Shown: positions 16,233-26,194 of the stretch, in pieces | How the letters are laid out: every line of letters starts with the position of its first letter | How positions within the stretch are numbered: the stretch's first letter is position 1 | NCBI GenBank assembly: GCA_008638415.1 | Contig: VWVT01000027.1 | Location: 1-40,168 of the forward strand | Source: Nocardiopsis sinuspersici | GTDB lineage: Bacteria; Actinomycetota; Actinomycetes; Streptosporangiales; Streptosporangiaceae | Length of the DNA: 40,168 nt | Direction: 5' to 3' | The notes under the pieces: generated by a model | The model's input: the letters and a program-made list of their open reading frames with translations, nothing else | What the model was told of the DNA's origin: nothing | Databases searched by the model: none | Program-made: the position numbers and the translations under genes

Positions 16233-19200
16233 TGTTCCTGCTCACCTTCGTGATTGGCTAGGGCATCCCATTCAGCCAACAGTTTCTGTACCTCGCTCAC
16301 CGCCGAGTCACCTTCCGCGTCATGGCGCATGGCGGCCTGATCCAATGCCTCGTTTAGCCATTGGTCGCTGATGGTTAGGAACTGGTGGATGGTGTGAAGG
16401 GAGTTCCCGTGGTCGCGTACCACAGCCATCACTCGCAGACGGTCTCGTTTCTCCCCATCCGAAGTTTCCGCTTTGGCAAGTTCGTCCTCAAGTGTGCTGA
16501 CGGTTCGCCAATCGGCTTCCTTCGCGTCCGAGATGATCGCCTGAAGTTGCTTCCGCGTATCGTGTGATAGACCCAGGCCAACCTTGCCTGCTTCTTCCAG
16601 TGCTTTACTAACAGTCTGCACGGTCTCGCTCCCGGAGGTACCATGCGGCAGCATTCGTCGCACGTCCTCCACCAGGCTGCGCAGTTTGTGCGACTGGTCC
16701 TTGACTAGATTTGCCCAACCAGAAAGCCCCTGGACTGACTCCTTCGCCCAACTGGGAACCTCCTCCGGCTCCCATGCCCACACCGACGAGGCTTCTAGAA
16801 GGAGGGGGAGTGCGCGGGCGGTATCGATCAATCGGACCTCGCCGGTTCCCTGCCCGACACCGAGGCTCGAACGCAGTGTGTCGACGAGTTCCTCGCGTCC
16901 TTTCAGATGGCCTCCAAGGATCTGGCCCCACGAAGAAGTACGTACGGAGCCATCACCGCGAGTCCAGCCCTGACCATCGTCCAGAACCGCGGAGAGGAGT
17001 TCAGCCTCATCCATACCAGGCCAGGCTCGCCCGGCCAGTGCCGCACCCAGAAGGGACGCACGCAAGCCGAGCACGAGGTCCGCGTCGGTGGTCTGCCGGT
17101 GGCGCTGAAGCTTCTCGGTCAACTTGCCCGAGTACCTCTCCGCGGTCCGGGCCAGCCGCCGAACATCCTCCGCACGCGGGTGTCCCTTGCTTTCCTTGAG
17201 TTGCAGCAAACTTTGGAAGAACAGGCTATTGGATGCAGTTCGTGCGAATCGGATGGGCGCGGATTCCGTACCGGGCAGGTTCTCTGCTCCCGCTCCCTCG
17301 ATCGATACAGTGGTGGAAAAGTTTGGCCACGCCTTACCGATGGCGCCTTTGGACAGTGTCCTCATGGGCGGTGCTTGCCAGGAGTAACGTCGGATCACCG
17401 ACTCGGCCACTATCGTCCGGATGTCACGGGCGACTGTTGCGGGAAGCGGCCGGTCTAGGGTCTGCCAATCCTCCACTTCTCCGAGCCTCTTCCTCAGTGC
17501 GTTGGGAAGACCGTCCTCTTGGGGAGGCTGGGAGGGGGTCGGCGCCGAAGAAGGGGCGTCGGTTTTCCGCAACTTTGGCCGCGTGGATCGTTCACCTTCC
17601 GGGAGTGGGCGGAGTGAGAACGCCGCGAGGATTCCTGGAGAGATGAGGTGGGGGTCGCTGGGAGCGTCCCCCCAGAATTCCAAGATAGTCTTTCGGCGCT
17701 CGGGCTCCAGATTGTCGAGACGTTCAATCTCTTCCTCTGCCAAACTAGAGAGAGGGGCATCGAGGGAGCCGGCGCTATTCCGATGAAAGCGTTCTTTAAA
17801 CCTGTCACTGGGGAAGGTTCCTTCACCAATCTCCGTAGCGTGGTCCGTCAACAGAGGACGAACAACACTACCGAGAACGGTCCGGGGAACGAAGGCCCAT
17901 GGCTGTTTCTCTGGTGCAACAGAGTGCACAGTCCGCATCAGTGACGACCTGTTGAGTGGGTAGAGCCCTTGCCCCTCTGCCGTCGCGCCGAACTCTTCAT
18001 GGCATCGGTCCTTAAAAACGCATGTGTCGCATTTGTTGGGAACGTTCCCCGGCCCCAGTCGCTCTAGTTCCTCACGTCCGATGCGCGCTGCGTTGAGATA
18101 GCGACCGACGAAAGAGGAGATGGGTTCGATACCGTTGTTTTCCTCGCTAAATGTGACGTCGAGGTCGTACACATAACCCGTGGTCGCCGCAGAGACCCGA
18201 CTCATCGCGGTCTCAGGGAGTTCCCGGAAGTAACCGGTGGTCACCGCCATCAGAGTACGGATGGGAGCAAAGCGCAGACCCCCCTCGCGGTGGGCGGCCT
18301 CGGTGATGGCGTCCAAGAGTTCGCGCTGCACACCCTGAATAAGGGCGAAGTCTTCGACGAGGAGGATGATCTCCTTTCCCTGACGGGCATAGGCCTTCCT
18401 CACCTGCAGCATGGCCTCGTGCAAGAGCCCCGAGCCCAGATGAGAGGCGTCCCGGACTGCAGTCTCTAGGTGCTGATTCAGGAGGTCAACGGCGACCGTC
18501 TGTAGTTCTGGTTTCGTCAGTATGTGTTTGAGGATCTTGTGGGAGGCTGCAGCCGTCTTGTCGATGTCCTTGAAGGTCAGAGGGAGGTCATCGACTGTAA
18601 AACCGGGAGGGCGCTCCTGTGAGGCCTCCTTACGGTCGTTCAGCAACTGCTGTGCCAGCAGGGGGATGAACTTTCCATTGCTCAGCATGTGTTCTTGGAT
18701 ATGGGGGTCCTGCAAGATCGTCGCTAGACCTCTGGGGCCAGTTAGCATACGAGCCGCCCCCGAAGCATCCTTGCTCGTGGTGACGGCGAGGGCCTCGTTG
18801 AGGGCATTGACAAGACGGCGGGCCAGCGTCGTCTCGTCCGTCCCTTCACTGAAAGAGTGAATGGTGTTTCGGAGGTTGTTTAGGGACTCGTCCTCGATCC
18901 CCTGGAGGAGTGCCTCAATGACTGCCTTGAGGCTTGTCCGAGCTTTCTCCAAGTAGATCACCTGGCGTTTGTCCGAGGCGGGAATCTTCTCCCTTACCCA
19001 GCGCACGAGGTGTGACTTCCCCGACCCAGAGTCGCCAACCACCGGCATGAGGAGAGTGCCGGTGTCGGGCCTGCGGGTCAGGAAGTCCTCGAGAACCATC
19101 CCTTCGTCGACTACGGTGTCTGTTGGGGTGAGCGACCTTCCTTGGATACGCGACCGCCGGATGCGGAGCGGAGTGTGCGTGGCGAGGAAAACAGCCGGTG

Positions 19201-19279
19201 AGGGGGCGACAGCCTCGGTGTTGATGGTGGTCGCGGCGTCTTCTGGAGTCCAGCACAGTTCCTTGCTGAATTCAGCCAT
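16229..19279 (-). CDS. dpdH: DpdH, P-loop ATPase
   Basis: 1016 residues starting at ATG 19277-19279 (MAEFSKELCW), which has GGAGG six bases upstream; the frame is open six codons further. Walker A GDSGSGKS at 82-89 followed by HLVRWVREKI, and a hydrophobic strand EIILLVEDFALI as Walker B (acidic ED), which is an STAND/AAA-like arrangement. A cysteine cluster KCDTCVFKDRCHEEF near residue 400-415 may bind zinc. The C-terminal half is helical. In dpd clusters DpdH is the predicted ATP-hydrolysing partner of the restriction arm; its role is not settled. It overlaps dpdG by eight bases (ATGGCTGA). Confidence 0.82.
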   Translation of the reverse strand: MAEFSKELCWTPEDAATTINTEAVAPSPAVFLATHTPLRIRRSRIQGRSLTPTDTVVDEGMVLEDFLTRRPDTGTLLMPVVGDSGSGKSHLVRWVREKIPASDKRQVIYLEKARTSLKAVIEALLQGIEDESLNNLRNTIHSFSEGTDETTLARRLVNALNEALAVTTSKDASGAARMLTGPRGLATILQDPHIQEHMLSNGKFIPLLAQQLLNDRKEASQERPPGFTVDDLPLTFKDIDKTAAASHKILKHILTKPELQTVAVDLLNQHLETAVRDASHLGSGLLHEAMLQVRKAYARQGKEIILLVEDFALIQGVQRELLDAITEAAHREGGLRFAPIRTLMAVTTGYFRELPETAMSRVSAATTGYVYDLDVTFSEENNGIEPISSFVGRYLNAARIGREELERLGPGNVPNKCDTCVFKDRCHEEFGATAEGQGLYPLNRSSLMRTVHSVAPEKQPWAFVPRTVLGSVVRPLLTDHATEIGEGTFPSDRFKERFHRNSAGSLDAPLSSLAEEEIERLDNLEPERRKTILEFWGDAPSDPHLISPGILAAFSLRPLPEGERSTRPKLRKTDAPSSAPTPSQPPQEDGLPNALRKRLGEVEDWQTLDRPLPATVARDIRTIVAESVIRRYSWQAPPMRTLSKGAIGKAWPNFSTTVSIEGAGAENLPGTESAPIRFARTASNSLFFQSLLQLKESKGHPRAEDVRRLARTAERYSGKLTEKLQRHRQTTDADLVLGLRASLLGAALAGRAWPGMDEAELLSAVLDDGQGWTRGDGSVRTSSWGQILGGHLKGREELVDTLRSSLGVGQGTGEVRLIDTARALPLLLEASSVWAWEPEEVPSWAKESVQGLSGWANLVKDQSHKLRSLVEDVRRMLPHGTSGSETVQTVSKALEEAGKVGLGLSHDTRKQLQAIISDAKEADWRTVSTLEDELAKAETSDGEKRDRLRVMAVVRDHGNSLHTIHQFLTISDQWLNEALDQAAMRHDAEGDSAVSEVQKLLAEWDALANHEGEQEQ

Positions 19280-20156
19280 CGAGGTCCTCCAGAACACTGA
19301 TCGAGTTGTAGGGAACTGGGTGTGTTGCTTCTGGATCGTGGACGCTCAGGGAGTAACGGGCGTCGGCGTTACGTTCGAGTCTGATCCAGTCTTCGTCCTC
19401 ACCTCGCAAGAGCGCGAACGACAGTGCCGGGCCAGCGGTGTGCTTACCGGGTGATGGAAGACCGAGGGCGAGCGCATAGGCACCGCCCGGTAGTACGGGG
19501 AGGGCCTCGCGCAGCACGGCCAGCACCTCCACGGCGCTGACCGTCTCCCCCGCTTTCCATGAGGCTTGGACAACCTGCTTGACCGCGGTGGTGCAGTCGG
19601 GGACCAGCCGAGATTCCTGCAACGTCGAGGGCGCCGTAAGCCCGAGGGCGGTAGACCACGGAGAGAACCGCGTCCACCGGGTGTCGTTCACGACTGCGTG
19701 TCCAGCCTCGGGCCTGATCGGGTTTCTAGCCATCAGGGCCTGCGCTTCTCCCCAGTTTGGTGCTATGTGGTGTGGGTCGTAGGAGAGGAACCAGGCCAGG
19801 GCGCGGGTGAGGTCCCGTGGTCCGGTCTGGCTGTCGTTGTCACCAATACCGGTGTTGCGGTCAGGGTGGAGCACGGCGTCACGGAGGACAGCATTAAATC
19901 TCTTCGGATCGTTACCGTCCAGTTTCTGAGCTACCTCGGACAGTCCCAGCCGGTCATCCTCGGTCCGAGTCACCAGACCGAACTCCTCTAGGTTGCCGAC
20001 GGCGTTGTCAAACGCCTTGCCATCGCCTCGAACAGAAGGAGGGTTCACGAACGCTTTGGCGCGGGCGAAACTGATCGGCCGTTTGTGCGCGATGAGGAAA
20101 CGCATGACCGTCCACATGGGGATCGGTAGGGAGTCATGGACATTGAGCAGGGACAC
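19272..20156 (-). CDS. dpdG: DpdG, winged-helix protein
   Basis: 294 residues. The N-terminal 80 residues read as a winged helix (PMWTVMRFLIAHKRPISFAR, then NAVGNLEEFGLVTRTEDDRL), so DNA or partner binding is likely. The rest is a mixed domain with a tryptophan-rich centre (DTRWTRFSPWSTALGL) and no catalytic motif seen. GTG start directly abuts the dpdF stop, with GGGAGG eight bases upstream inside dpdF. Named by position between dpdF and dpdH and by the winged-helix start; known dpdG is required for restriction in Salmonella. A transcription factor is possible but less likely inside this tightly coupled operon. Confidence 0.72.
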   Translation of the reverse strand: MSLLNVHDSLPIPMWTVMRFLIAHKRPISFARAKAFVNPPSVRGDGKAFDNAVGNLEEFGLVTRTEDDRLGLSEVAQKLDGNDPKRFNAVLRDAVLHPDRNTGIGDNDSQTGPRDLTRALAWFLSYDPHHIAPNWGEAQALMARNPIRPEAGHAVVNDTRWTRFSPWSTALGLTAPSTLQESRLVPDCTTAVKQVVQASWKAGETVSAVEVLAVLREALPVLPGGAYALALGLPSPGKHTAGPALSFALLRGEDEDWIRLERNADARYSLSVHDPEATHPVPYNSISVLEDLDG

Positions 20157-22742
20157 TTACAGAGCCTCCCAGGCGGTCTGGACCGTGATGCTGGCAGTGT
20201 GGATGTCGATTAAGGGGGTCCCGGGTCTGTCCGGGTGTTCGAGTTGGTGCAAATGGAGGAGGTAGAGGATGTCCGAGCTTTCGAAGCGTGAACGGAGTCG
20301 ATCGTCCATAACGAGGTTCTCGGAACCGAGCACCCAGATCACAGGAAGCGGGTGGGTGTCCATCAGATCCCCGTCACTGTCGTGTATCACTGGGTGAGGG
20401 AGAACGTCCTCCTGGATCTCACGTACTTCCTCCGCATCCATTCCAGGGCCGCCAACGACCGTGACACCTCTACGGAACAGTTGCCTCAGCAGGTCTGGAA
20501 CGACATCTTTACGTTCGCGCTCCGTCCCCCAGGAGATGCTGAGGCACGTCTGCCTCGGCTCACGGAAGCTTGCGAGGGGGTCGGAACTGCCGGGCCAGAC
20601 CGCCACTCCCGGGGTCGGCTGCCAACCCGTGGAGTAGAACGTCCCGGAATCGCCTTCTGGAAGCCCTCCCCGACGGCAGTTCGGGCAACCCCGGCACGTC
20701 GGTGACGTCCTCAGCCCGTCCACGGTGTAGTAGTCCGCGAGTACGTCCCCGATGCACCGGTCTCCGCGTAGAGCGGAGCGCAACCGGTCAAGGGCCGCCT
20801 TCTGGCTACCGAGGATTTTACTCCGTGTCGCGTTGATCCGCTCCTCGAAGTAGGCAAAGCCGTTCGTTCGGCCATCCGTAAGGAGGACGTCGACCCTTGA
20901 GTTGACGGTCTCGTAGAAGGCCTGCAGTTGCTCCCGCCAGGTGCTTTCCGACTCGTCCGGTTCGCGCCGTGGTGCTTCTGGTGAGGACATTTCAATCAAC
21001 CGTGCCCTGGCCATAAGGTTGAGTGTGTTGGTGTTCCACCGCTGATTCCACTCGTAACCGGAGCCAAGGTAGTGCGGGACCTCGTCGAGTTTGAGGTGGT
21101 ACATGTTTCCGTCGTCCTGACCGACTCTGTTTTGGAACATGCCCTGCCAACGCTTCCAAGCCGTCTCAGCAGTGAGAATCGCCTGCGCGTTCAACCCCTC
21201 AGCGGTGTGGATGTCACTGGGAACGGTGGCCAGATAGGCGAGGGACGGGCTACCGTTCCGCCCTCCACGGCCGACTTCCTGGTAGTAGCGGTCGACTGTC
21301 TCCGGCATGCACGCATGTACGACCGTCTTGACGTCGGGCAGGTCGACGCCGAGGCCGAAGGCTGACGTGCCAACGATGACGTCGAACCGTGTCGCCCCGT
21401 CCGCAGAACCCCCTCCCCAACCCTCGACCGCGGTACGTCGTTCCTCATCGGGAGAATGCCCGGTCACCTCACCCACACGCGTCAGGCCCTCGTCACGGAG
21501 CAGGTCCGCCCATTTCCGAGCGCTCTCGACCTTGGACACGTAAAGGGCCATCGGCCGTGGCAGCAGGGTCACGGCCTTCAGCACCGCCTCCGTGCGAGAC
21601 TCCTCATTCGGGAACGTATCGATGTAGTAGCTCGGCTCGCTCCGAATCTGAGAGGCCCAGACGATCTCCACCGGACCGGGATCGCCGAACAGGCCGCGCA
21701 GTGTCTCCACTTGGTGCTCGGTGAGGGTAGCGCTCATGGCGACCGTTCGTGGCGCATGTCCCTCGGGTGCGTTGCGCAGCCAGGCTCGGCGTTGGCTGGC
21801 GATCGTCTGGAACGCAGGCCGGAACTGGTTGCCCCACTGCTCGACGAGGTGCGCCTCATCGATGACGAAGTAGTGGAGGAGGCCGTCCTCTGCCGCTTTC
21901 GCCAAGGGTTCCTTCAAGCTGGCGGCGATGGCCTCGGGGGAGGTGATCAGTACCTTCTGGCGGCCCGACCGGGTGTCCTCCCGCAACTGCTCCTTGACGT
22001 CTGCGGGCAGATTACCGGTGTAGGCGTAGTGACCACTTGGTGAGCCGCGTCCCTGCGATTCGATGATTTTCCGGATCCGCCGCTCCATGTCGATCGCGAG
22101 CACGACGGTCGGTACGACGATGACGGAGACACCGTTCCTACGCCCCCTGAGCAGTGCGGCGGCGAGCGCCACATTGGTCTTGCCGTGGCCGGTAGGCAGA
22201 CACACAATGGTCGTGCTGCCAGAGGGAGCCAGTGCGACTGTCCGCGCCGCTTGGCGCTGCCCGACGGACAGGTAATGGTCGTAGCCGGGCCCGAACATCT
22301 CACCCCAGTAGGGGTCATTTGCGCAGTCGCTGAGGCTGCGCCGCTGGTTGGAGTCGTGGCCGAGGAGGACCTGTCGCATGTCCTCTTCTGCGGCTTCGTG
22401 GGCGGGTCCCTCTGGAGCGGATGGATACCAGGGCTTGGCACCCAACACTGTGAGTCCACCGTCAGAAGTGGGGATGACCTGGCAGAGGCCCTGTTCCCAC
22501 TGCTCGGCGGTGGGCAGTCCCAGACCGTTCGGCACCGTCAGCGGGGACCGGTTCCCTTGAGCATCGGCCTCCAGCAGGATCTGGCGTATGAGGGCAACGA
22601 TGTCCCGCCACCCTGTGGCCCCGTCGCGTAGGCCAAGTAGGGCGTCCCCCAAACGGCGAGCAGTACCCGTAGCTTCAGGGATAGGAGAGACCGCAGGCCA
22701 CTCGCTGAAGAGTCGGTTCGCCTCACTCCATCCGTCAAGCAT
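20157..22742 (-). CDS. dpdF: DpdF, RecQ-like DEAH helicase
   Basis: 861 residues from ATG 22740-22742 (MLDGWSEAN), overlapping the dpdE stop by eight bases; the frame is open eight codons further. RecQ-type superfamily-2 helicase: PTGHGKT (183-189), VPTVVLAIDMERRI, DEAH (295-298) followed by LVEQWGNQFRPAF as in RecQ, SATLT, then FGLGVDLPDVKTV and QEVGRGGRNG (motifs V and VI). A cysteine group TCRGCPNCRRGG lies in the C-terminal part, where RecQ enzymes have a zinc domain. DpdF would unwind or translocate on DNA in the restriction complex. The family assignment from motifs is firm; the biological role is inferred from context. Confidence 0.9.
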   Translation of the reverse strand: MLDGWSEANRLFSEWPAVSPIPEATGTARRLGDALLGLRDGATGWRDIVALIRQILLEADAQGNRSPLTVPNGLGLPTAEQWEQGLCQVIPTSDGGLTVLGAKPWYPSAPEGPAHEAAEEDMRQVLLGHDSNQRRSLSDCANDPYWGEMFGPGYDHYLSVGQRQAARTVALAPSGSTTIVCLPTGHGKTNVALAAALLRGRRNGVSVIVVPTVVLAIDMERRIRKIIESQGRGSPSGHYAYTGNLPADVKEQLREDTRSGRQKVLITSPEAIAASLKEPLAKAAEDGLLHYFVIDEAHLVEQWGNQFRPAFQTIASQRRAWLRNAPEGHAPRTVAMSATLTEHQVETLRGLFGDPGPVEIVWASQIRSEPSYYIDTFPNEESRTEAVLKAVTLLPRPMALYVSKVESARKWADLLRDEGLTRVGEVTGHSPDEERRTAVEGWGGGSADGATRFDVIVGTSAFGLGVDLPDVKTVVHACMPETVDRYYQEVGRGGRNGSPSLAYLATVPSDIHTAEGLNAQAILTAETAWKRWQGMFQNRVGQDDGNMYHLKLDEVPHYLGSGYEWNQRWNTNTLNLMARARLIEMSSPEAPRREPDESESTWREQLQAFYETVNSRVDVLLTDGRTNGFAYFEERINATRSKILGSQKAALDRLRSALRGDRCIGDVLADYYTVDGLRTSPTCRGCPNCRRGGLPEGDSGTFYSTGWQPTPGVAVWPGSSDPLASFREPRQTCLSISWGTERERKDVVPDLLRQLFRRGVTVVGGPGMDAEEVREIQEDVLPHPVIHDSDGDLMDTHPLPVIWVLGSENLVMDDRLRSRFESSDILYLLHLHQLEHPDRPGTPLIDIHTASITVQTAWEAL

Positions 22743-25700
22743 CACGTCGCACCCTTTCCAAGCCACTGCGAACGATGCACGTCGCGGCTACCACACGGAC
22801 AACAGGATGGAAGAGCCCTTCGATAAGCAAGTCTGTAACGTTGACGTCCAGGAATGAGTTCTCGGCGTCGCCTACCAGGTGGCCTGCTGCTTGGCGGGCC
22901 TGTGCCTGTGCTTTGGACACAGCGATGCGCCGTCGAGCTTCTTCCTGTGCTTGTGCACACTTCTGATCCAGATCGGTGGCTTCCGACAACCGTTCTCGGG
23001 ACACCTGTTGGGCAGATTCAGCTGCCTTGCGATAAGTGTTCCATCCGCCGAACACCTGGAGCAGTTCAGCGGTGCGCGTGAAGTTGTAGTTCTGATCCCC
23101 GGGCTGTCGCTGGGACGGCTGCTTCGTATACGGCCGGTTGAGCCACCTGTACGGCTGAGGTGCGGTGATGGGAGTGATGCTGCCGGCCTGGACCCAGACC
23201 TTGAGCATGAACGGTGGGAAGATGCGGTCCGCTTGGCGCCGCAGCGCGTTCTCGGCTTCGGGTCGGTCCGTGACAAGGGCCAAGGCATCCTCGATATTCG
23301 CCTCCACCAGGTAGTCGAAGCCAAAGTAGGGGACTGGCTCCTCTCCCTCTTTCATGCTGCGGTCAATCCGGCGGAAGGCGGCGGCCTGACCTCGGTCATC
23401 AATGGCGATAGCGGAGGAGAGCACGTCTACCAGGGGGTTTCCACGGCGAAAGAGCCGTGTTCCCGGAGCCTTGAGGACGGCGGAGCGGTTGAATCCCGCC
23501 CTGGTGGAGTCGGAAGTGAGGTGTTCTGTACCCTTGGCCCAGAGCCTCGGATCGACCAGCGGTCGGGCATTCGCGATATCGAAGACCTCTACTGCACACC
23601 CCTTGACCTGACGGTCGTAGTGGCGGAGTTTGATGCCTCCCATCCCCGAGGTGTAGTTCAGCATCACCTCACGGGTTTCCTTCCATCGCGCCTCGAACTC
23701 GCCAAGTGCCTGAGCGATGTCGTGATCCTCGATGGTCGCCATGTGGATGGACTCGAGCATGTCCATCTTGTCGATCTCTCCGCGCGCGGTATCCAAGTCC
23801 GTACGTACTTGGTCCGCACTCGTTGTCAGCCCCGCAGGACCGTCCTCTAGACCGCTTTCCCAGGTACGAGTGATGCCTTGGGCGATCGCATCCTGGAGAG
23901 CCGACACGGATTCGGAGAAGATCCGGTACCCCTTCTCCAAGAGATCAGCCCAGGAGTCGAGGAACGACTCCTCCGTGTTGACACCCCTGATCCGGTATTG
24001 GCGGGCGGGCTTGTCCTGTTCCAAGGATTCGGCGCCGCGATAGCGGTCGACGCGCCCGAGGCGCTGTTCGAACTGGTTAGGGGACCAGGGGGAACGTACG
24101 TGGATGACCGCGTCAGCGGCCTGGAGGTTGAGGCCGTCCTCTCCTGAGTCGTCCACGATGAGCACTGCTTTGCCGCCGTTGCCCTCACCGGGAGACAGCC
24201 ATGTGGAGACGGCTGCCTCCAACACCTCCGGAGGGAGGCGTCGGGTGTGTTCGCCGATGTTGGCCTTGGCAAAGCGGCTTTGCATCCGCGCTGCCAGGTC
24301 GGCCGCAAGAGTGCCCGCACCGCAGAAGACCACGGTCCTCTTGCTGTTACGGAGGACGGGTAGCATCGCGCCCACAAGGGCGTTGAGAGCGGTCTTGCAT
24401 TCCTCGTCACCGGTGGTGCGCTCCTCCAGTTCTCTTAGGATGGCCCCTTCGACGGGGAGAACAGGCGGAGCGGCGAGGGCTGCCCGCTCCTTGGTGTCAA
24501 GACCAGCAGCCTCCGCACTCTCAATGTCGCCGTGAAGACGCCAGCGCAGCGCGTTCAGGAGGTCATTGCCCACAGCGCCGCCACGAGCCACCAGAATGGC
24601 CAGGGCACGAGCGTATTCGGGTTTGCGCTCCTCCTGGCCAGTATCCAGAAGGTGGTCCCAGACTCGGCTTTGCCACTCGAACAGAGCTTCCTCGATGGCG
24701 GCGTGCGAGGTCGATTCGAGGAGAAGCGGTTCAGGAGAGCGGCGTCCTCGTACTTCGTAGGGCATCAGGCCGGAGTCGGGATCGTCCCTTAGGACCTTGT
24801 CGCGTCGGTGCCGGATAACGCGGCGGTGGAGACGGTAGACCTCGCTGATGTGCCCGCGCAACGCCTCGACCCGGGAAACTAGTTCGGAGTGCTCAGCATC
24901 GACCCTGAGCTCGTCCTCCTCATCGAGAAGTTCCAGGATTTGGGCGCTCAACCACTCGAACTGGTGATCTTCCTTCGGTAGTTGGTCACGGACCTCTTCG
25001 ATTGAGGAGGGCAGCAGGTAGGTGTAATCCGCATCAAGCCCGTACACACTGTCGGCCAACCGGGCGCGCAGTTTGTACCGGTGTTCGAAAGATTCCCGAT
25101 CGGTCCAGCGGTACAGAGTGGGATCGAGCAGGTGCAACAGACCAAGGTGAGTCGTGTAGTGCGACGTGACAGGGGTAGCCGACAGCAGGAGGACACGCGG
25201 CGTGGAGTGGGCTAGTGCGCACAGTTCCCGATAGGGCGTCTCCTCCGGCCCTTGCACCTGGACCAGTCGGTGGGCTTCGTCGACGACGACGAGATCGCAG
25301 CCATGGTGCCTCTCCCACCGCTCGGGACTCTCGTGGGCCGAGACTCGGACCCGTGCTTTGGGAAAGTCATCGATGAAGAACTTCTCCGTCAGTTCACGGA
25401 TCCACTGGTGGCGCAAGACGTCGGGGGCCAGGATGGTGATCTTCGCTTCGGGGTCATCGATGAGGACCTGCCTGATAACGAACCCTGCCTCGATGGTCTT
25501 GCCGAGTCCCACTTCGTCGGCGAGTAGGTAACGCTGGACGGGGTCTGAGAGCACGGTCAGCGCTGCGTGCACCTGATGCGGGTACAACTCGACCGCGGAG
25601 GACAGGAAAGAGAAGATGCTGGCGCTGGCAGCCCGTTGGCCGATCAAGTCATGCAGCATGCCCATCCGTGCATCGCGGTAAGCAGACTCGCTGCCACCGC

Positions 25701-26067
25701 TGGTGAGCACCGTGACGGGGGCCTGGACTGGTCGGTCCCATCGCACATGCAACTCTGGTTCGGGAATCGGAAAATCGTACTCGGTGTTAGGGAACCGGAC
25801 GAAGTACTCATCGCCCTGTTTGTCCCTGACCCGCCCTGCCAGCCATACCCCAGTGTCAGGGTTACGCCTGTAGACGCGAGTCTCGGCTTCGAGGCGGACA
25901 TGTTTACACCGGGCAACTTCGACCCACACAGAGTGAGCGACTGGCTCAGCAACCGATTCGAAAAAGTCGACACGCACATGTTGGGCATCGAAACTCCCAA
26001 CGCGGCCAACCCCGGGGCTCCCTGGGTAGGTAACCATGTGCCCGACATCAAGGTGGGATGACATCAT
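22735..26067 (-). CDS. dpdE: DpdE, SNF2/RapA-like DEAH translocase
   Basis: 1110 residues from ATG 26065-26067 (or the next codon, also ATG), with GTGGAG ten bases upstream; the frame is open 52 codons further, but that stretch is the AT-richer promoter region. SNF2-family ATPase: ADEVGLGKTIEAG (Walker A about 183-195), DLVVVDEAHRL (263-266 DEAH), LLLSATPV, and in the second lobe DDSGEDGLNLQAADAVIH and QRLGRVDRYRGA. The N-terminal region has two small beta-rich stretches (VTYPGSPGVGRVGSF), like the Tudor/SH3-type start of RapA enzymes. First gene of the eight-gene restriction operon. Known: dpdE is needed for dpd restriction. Confidence 0.9.
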   Translation of the reverse strand: MMSSHLDVGHMVTYPGSPGVGRVGSFDAQHVRVDFFESVAEPVAHSVWVEVARCKHVRLEAETRVYRRNPDTGVWLAGRVRDKQGDEYFVRFPNTEYDFPIPEPELHVRWDRPVQAPVTVLTSGGSESAYRDARMGMLHDLIGQRAASASIFSFLSSAVELYPHQVHAALTVLSDPVQRYLLADEVGLGKTIEAGFVIRQVLIDDPEAKITILAPDVLRHQWIRELTEKFFIDDFPKARVRVSAHESPERWERHHGCDLVVVDEAHRLVQVQGPEETPYRELCALAHSTPRVLLLSATPVTSHYTTHLGLLHLLDPTLYRWTDRESFEHRYKLRARLADSVYGLDADYTYLLPSSIEEVRDQLPKEDHQFEWLSAQILELLDEEDELRVDAEHSELVSRVEALRGHISEVYRLHRRVIRHRRDKVLRDDPDSGLMPYEVRGRRSPEPLLLESTSHAAIEEALFEWQSRVWDHLLDTGQEERKPEYARALAILVARGGAVGNDLLNALRWRLHGDIESAEAAGLDTKERAALAAPPVLPVEGAILRELEERTTGDEECKTALNALVGAMLPVLRNSKRTVVFCGAGTLAADLAARMQSRFAKANIGEHTRRLPPEVLEAAVSTWLSPGEGNGGKAVLIVDDSGEDGLNLQAADAVIHVRSPWSPNQFEQRLGRVDRYRGAESLEQDKPARQYRIRGVNTEESFLDSWADLLEKGYRIFSESVSALQDAIAQGITRTWESGLEDGPAGLTTSADQVRTDLDTARGEIDKMDMLESIHMATIEDHDIAQALGEFEARWKETREVMLNYTSGMGGIKLRHYDRQVKGCAVEVFDIANARPLVDPRLWAKGTEHLTSDSTRAGFNRSAVLKAPGTRLFRRGNPLVDVLSSAIAIDDRGQAAAFRRIDRSMKEGEEPVPYFGFDYLVEANIEDALALVTDRPEAENALRRQADRIFPPFMLKVWVQAGSITPITAPQPYRWLNRPYTKQPSQRQPGDQNYNFTRTAELLQVFGGWNTYRKAAESAQQVSRERLSEATDLDQKCAQAQEEARRRIAVSKAQAQARQAAGHLVGDAENSFLDVNVTDLLIEGLFHPVVRVVAATCIVRSGLERVRRDA

Positions 26068-26165
26068 GAACCACTGACTCCACTTTGAACGAGGATAGTG
26101 CCGACCTTGAACGGGCTCTCTTGCAGAGAATAAAGGAGCGGGCAGACCCAGTGCCGGCAGGGGGT

Positions 26166-26194
26166 ATTTTACATATAAGTCTGCTTCGCTTCCA
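26166..26194 (-). promoter_or_regulatory. Candidate promoter of the dpdE-F-G-H-I-J-K-D operon
   Basis: On the minus strand a TAAAAT box (26166-26171) fits a sigma-70 -10 element, with a weak TGGAAG (26189-26194) 17 bases upstream as -35. It lies about 100 bases before the dpdE start in a stretch with clearly lower GC. Only the -10 match is good. Confidence 0.3.

Noticed and set aside
8523..26067. DISARM system (DUF1998-type helicase, PLD protein, SNF2 helicase together)
   Set aside because: No DNA methylase is present; the TGT-like enzyme, DGQHR proteins and preQ0 genes identify Dpd instead.
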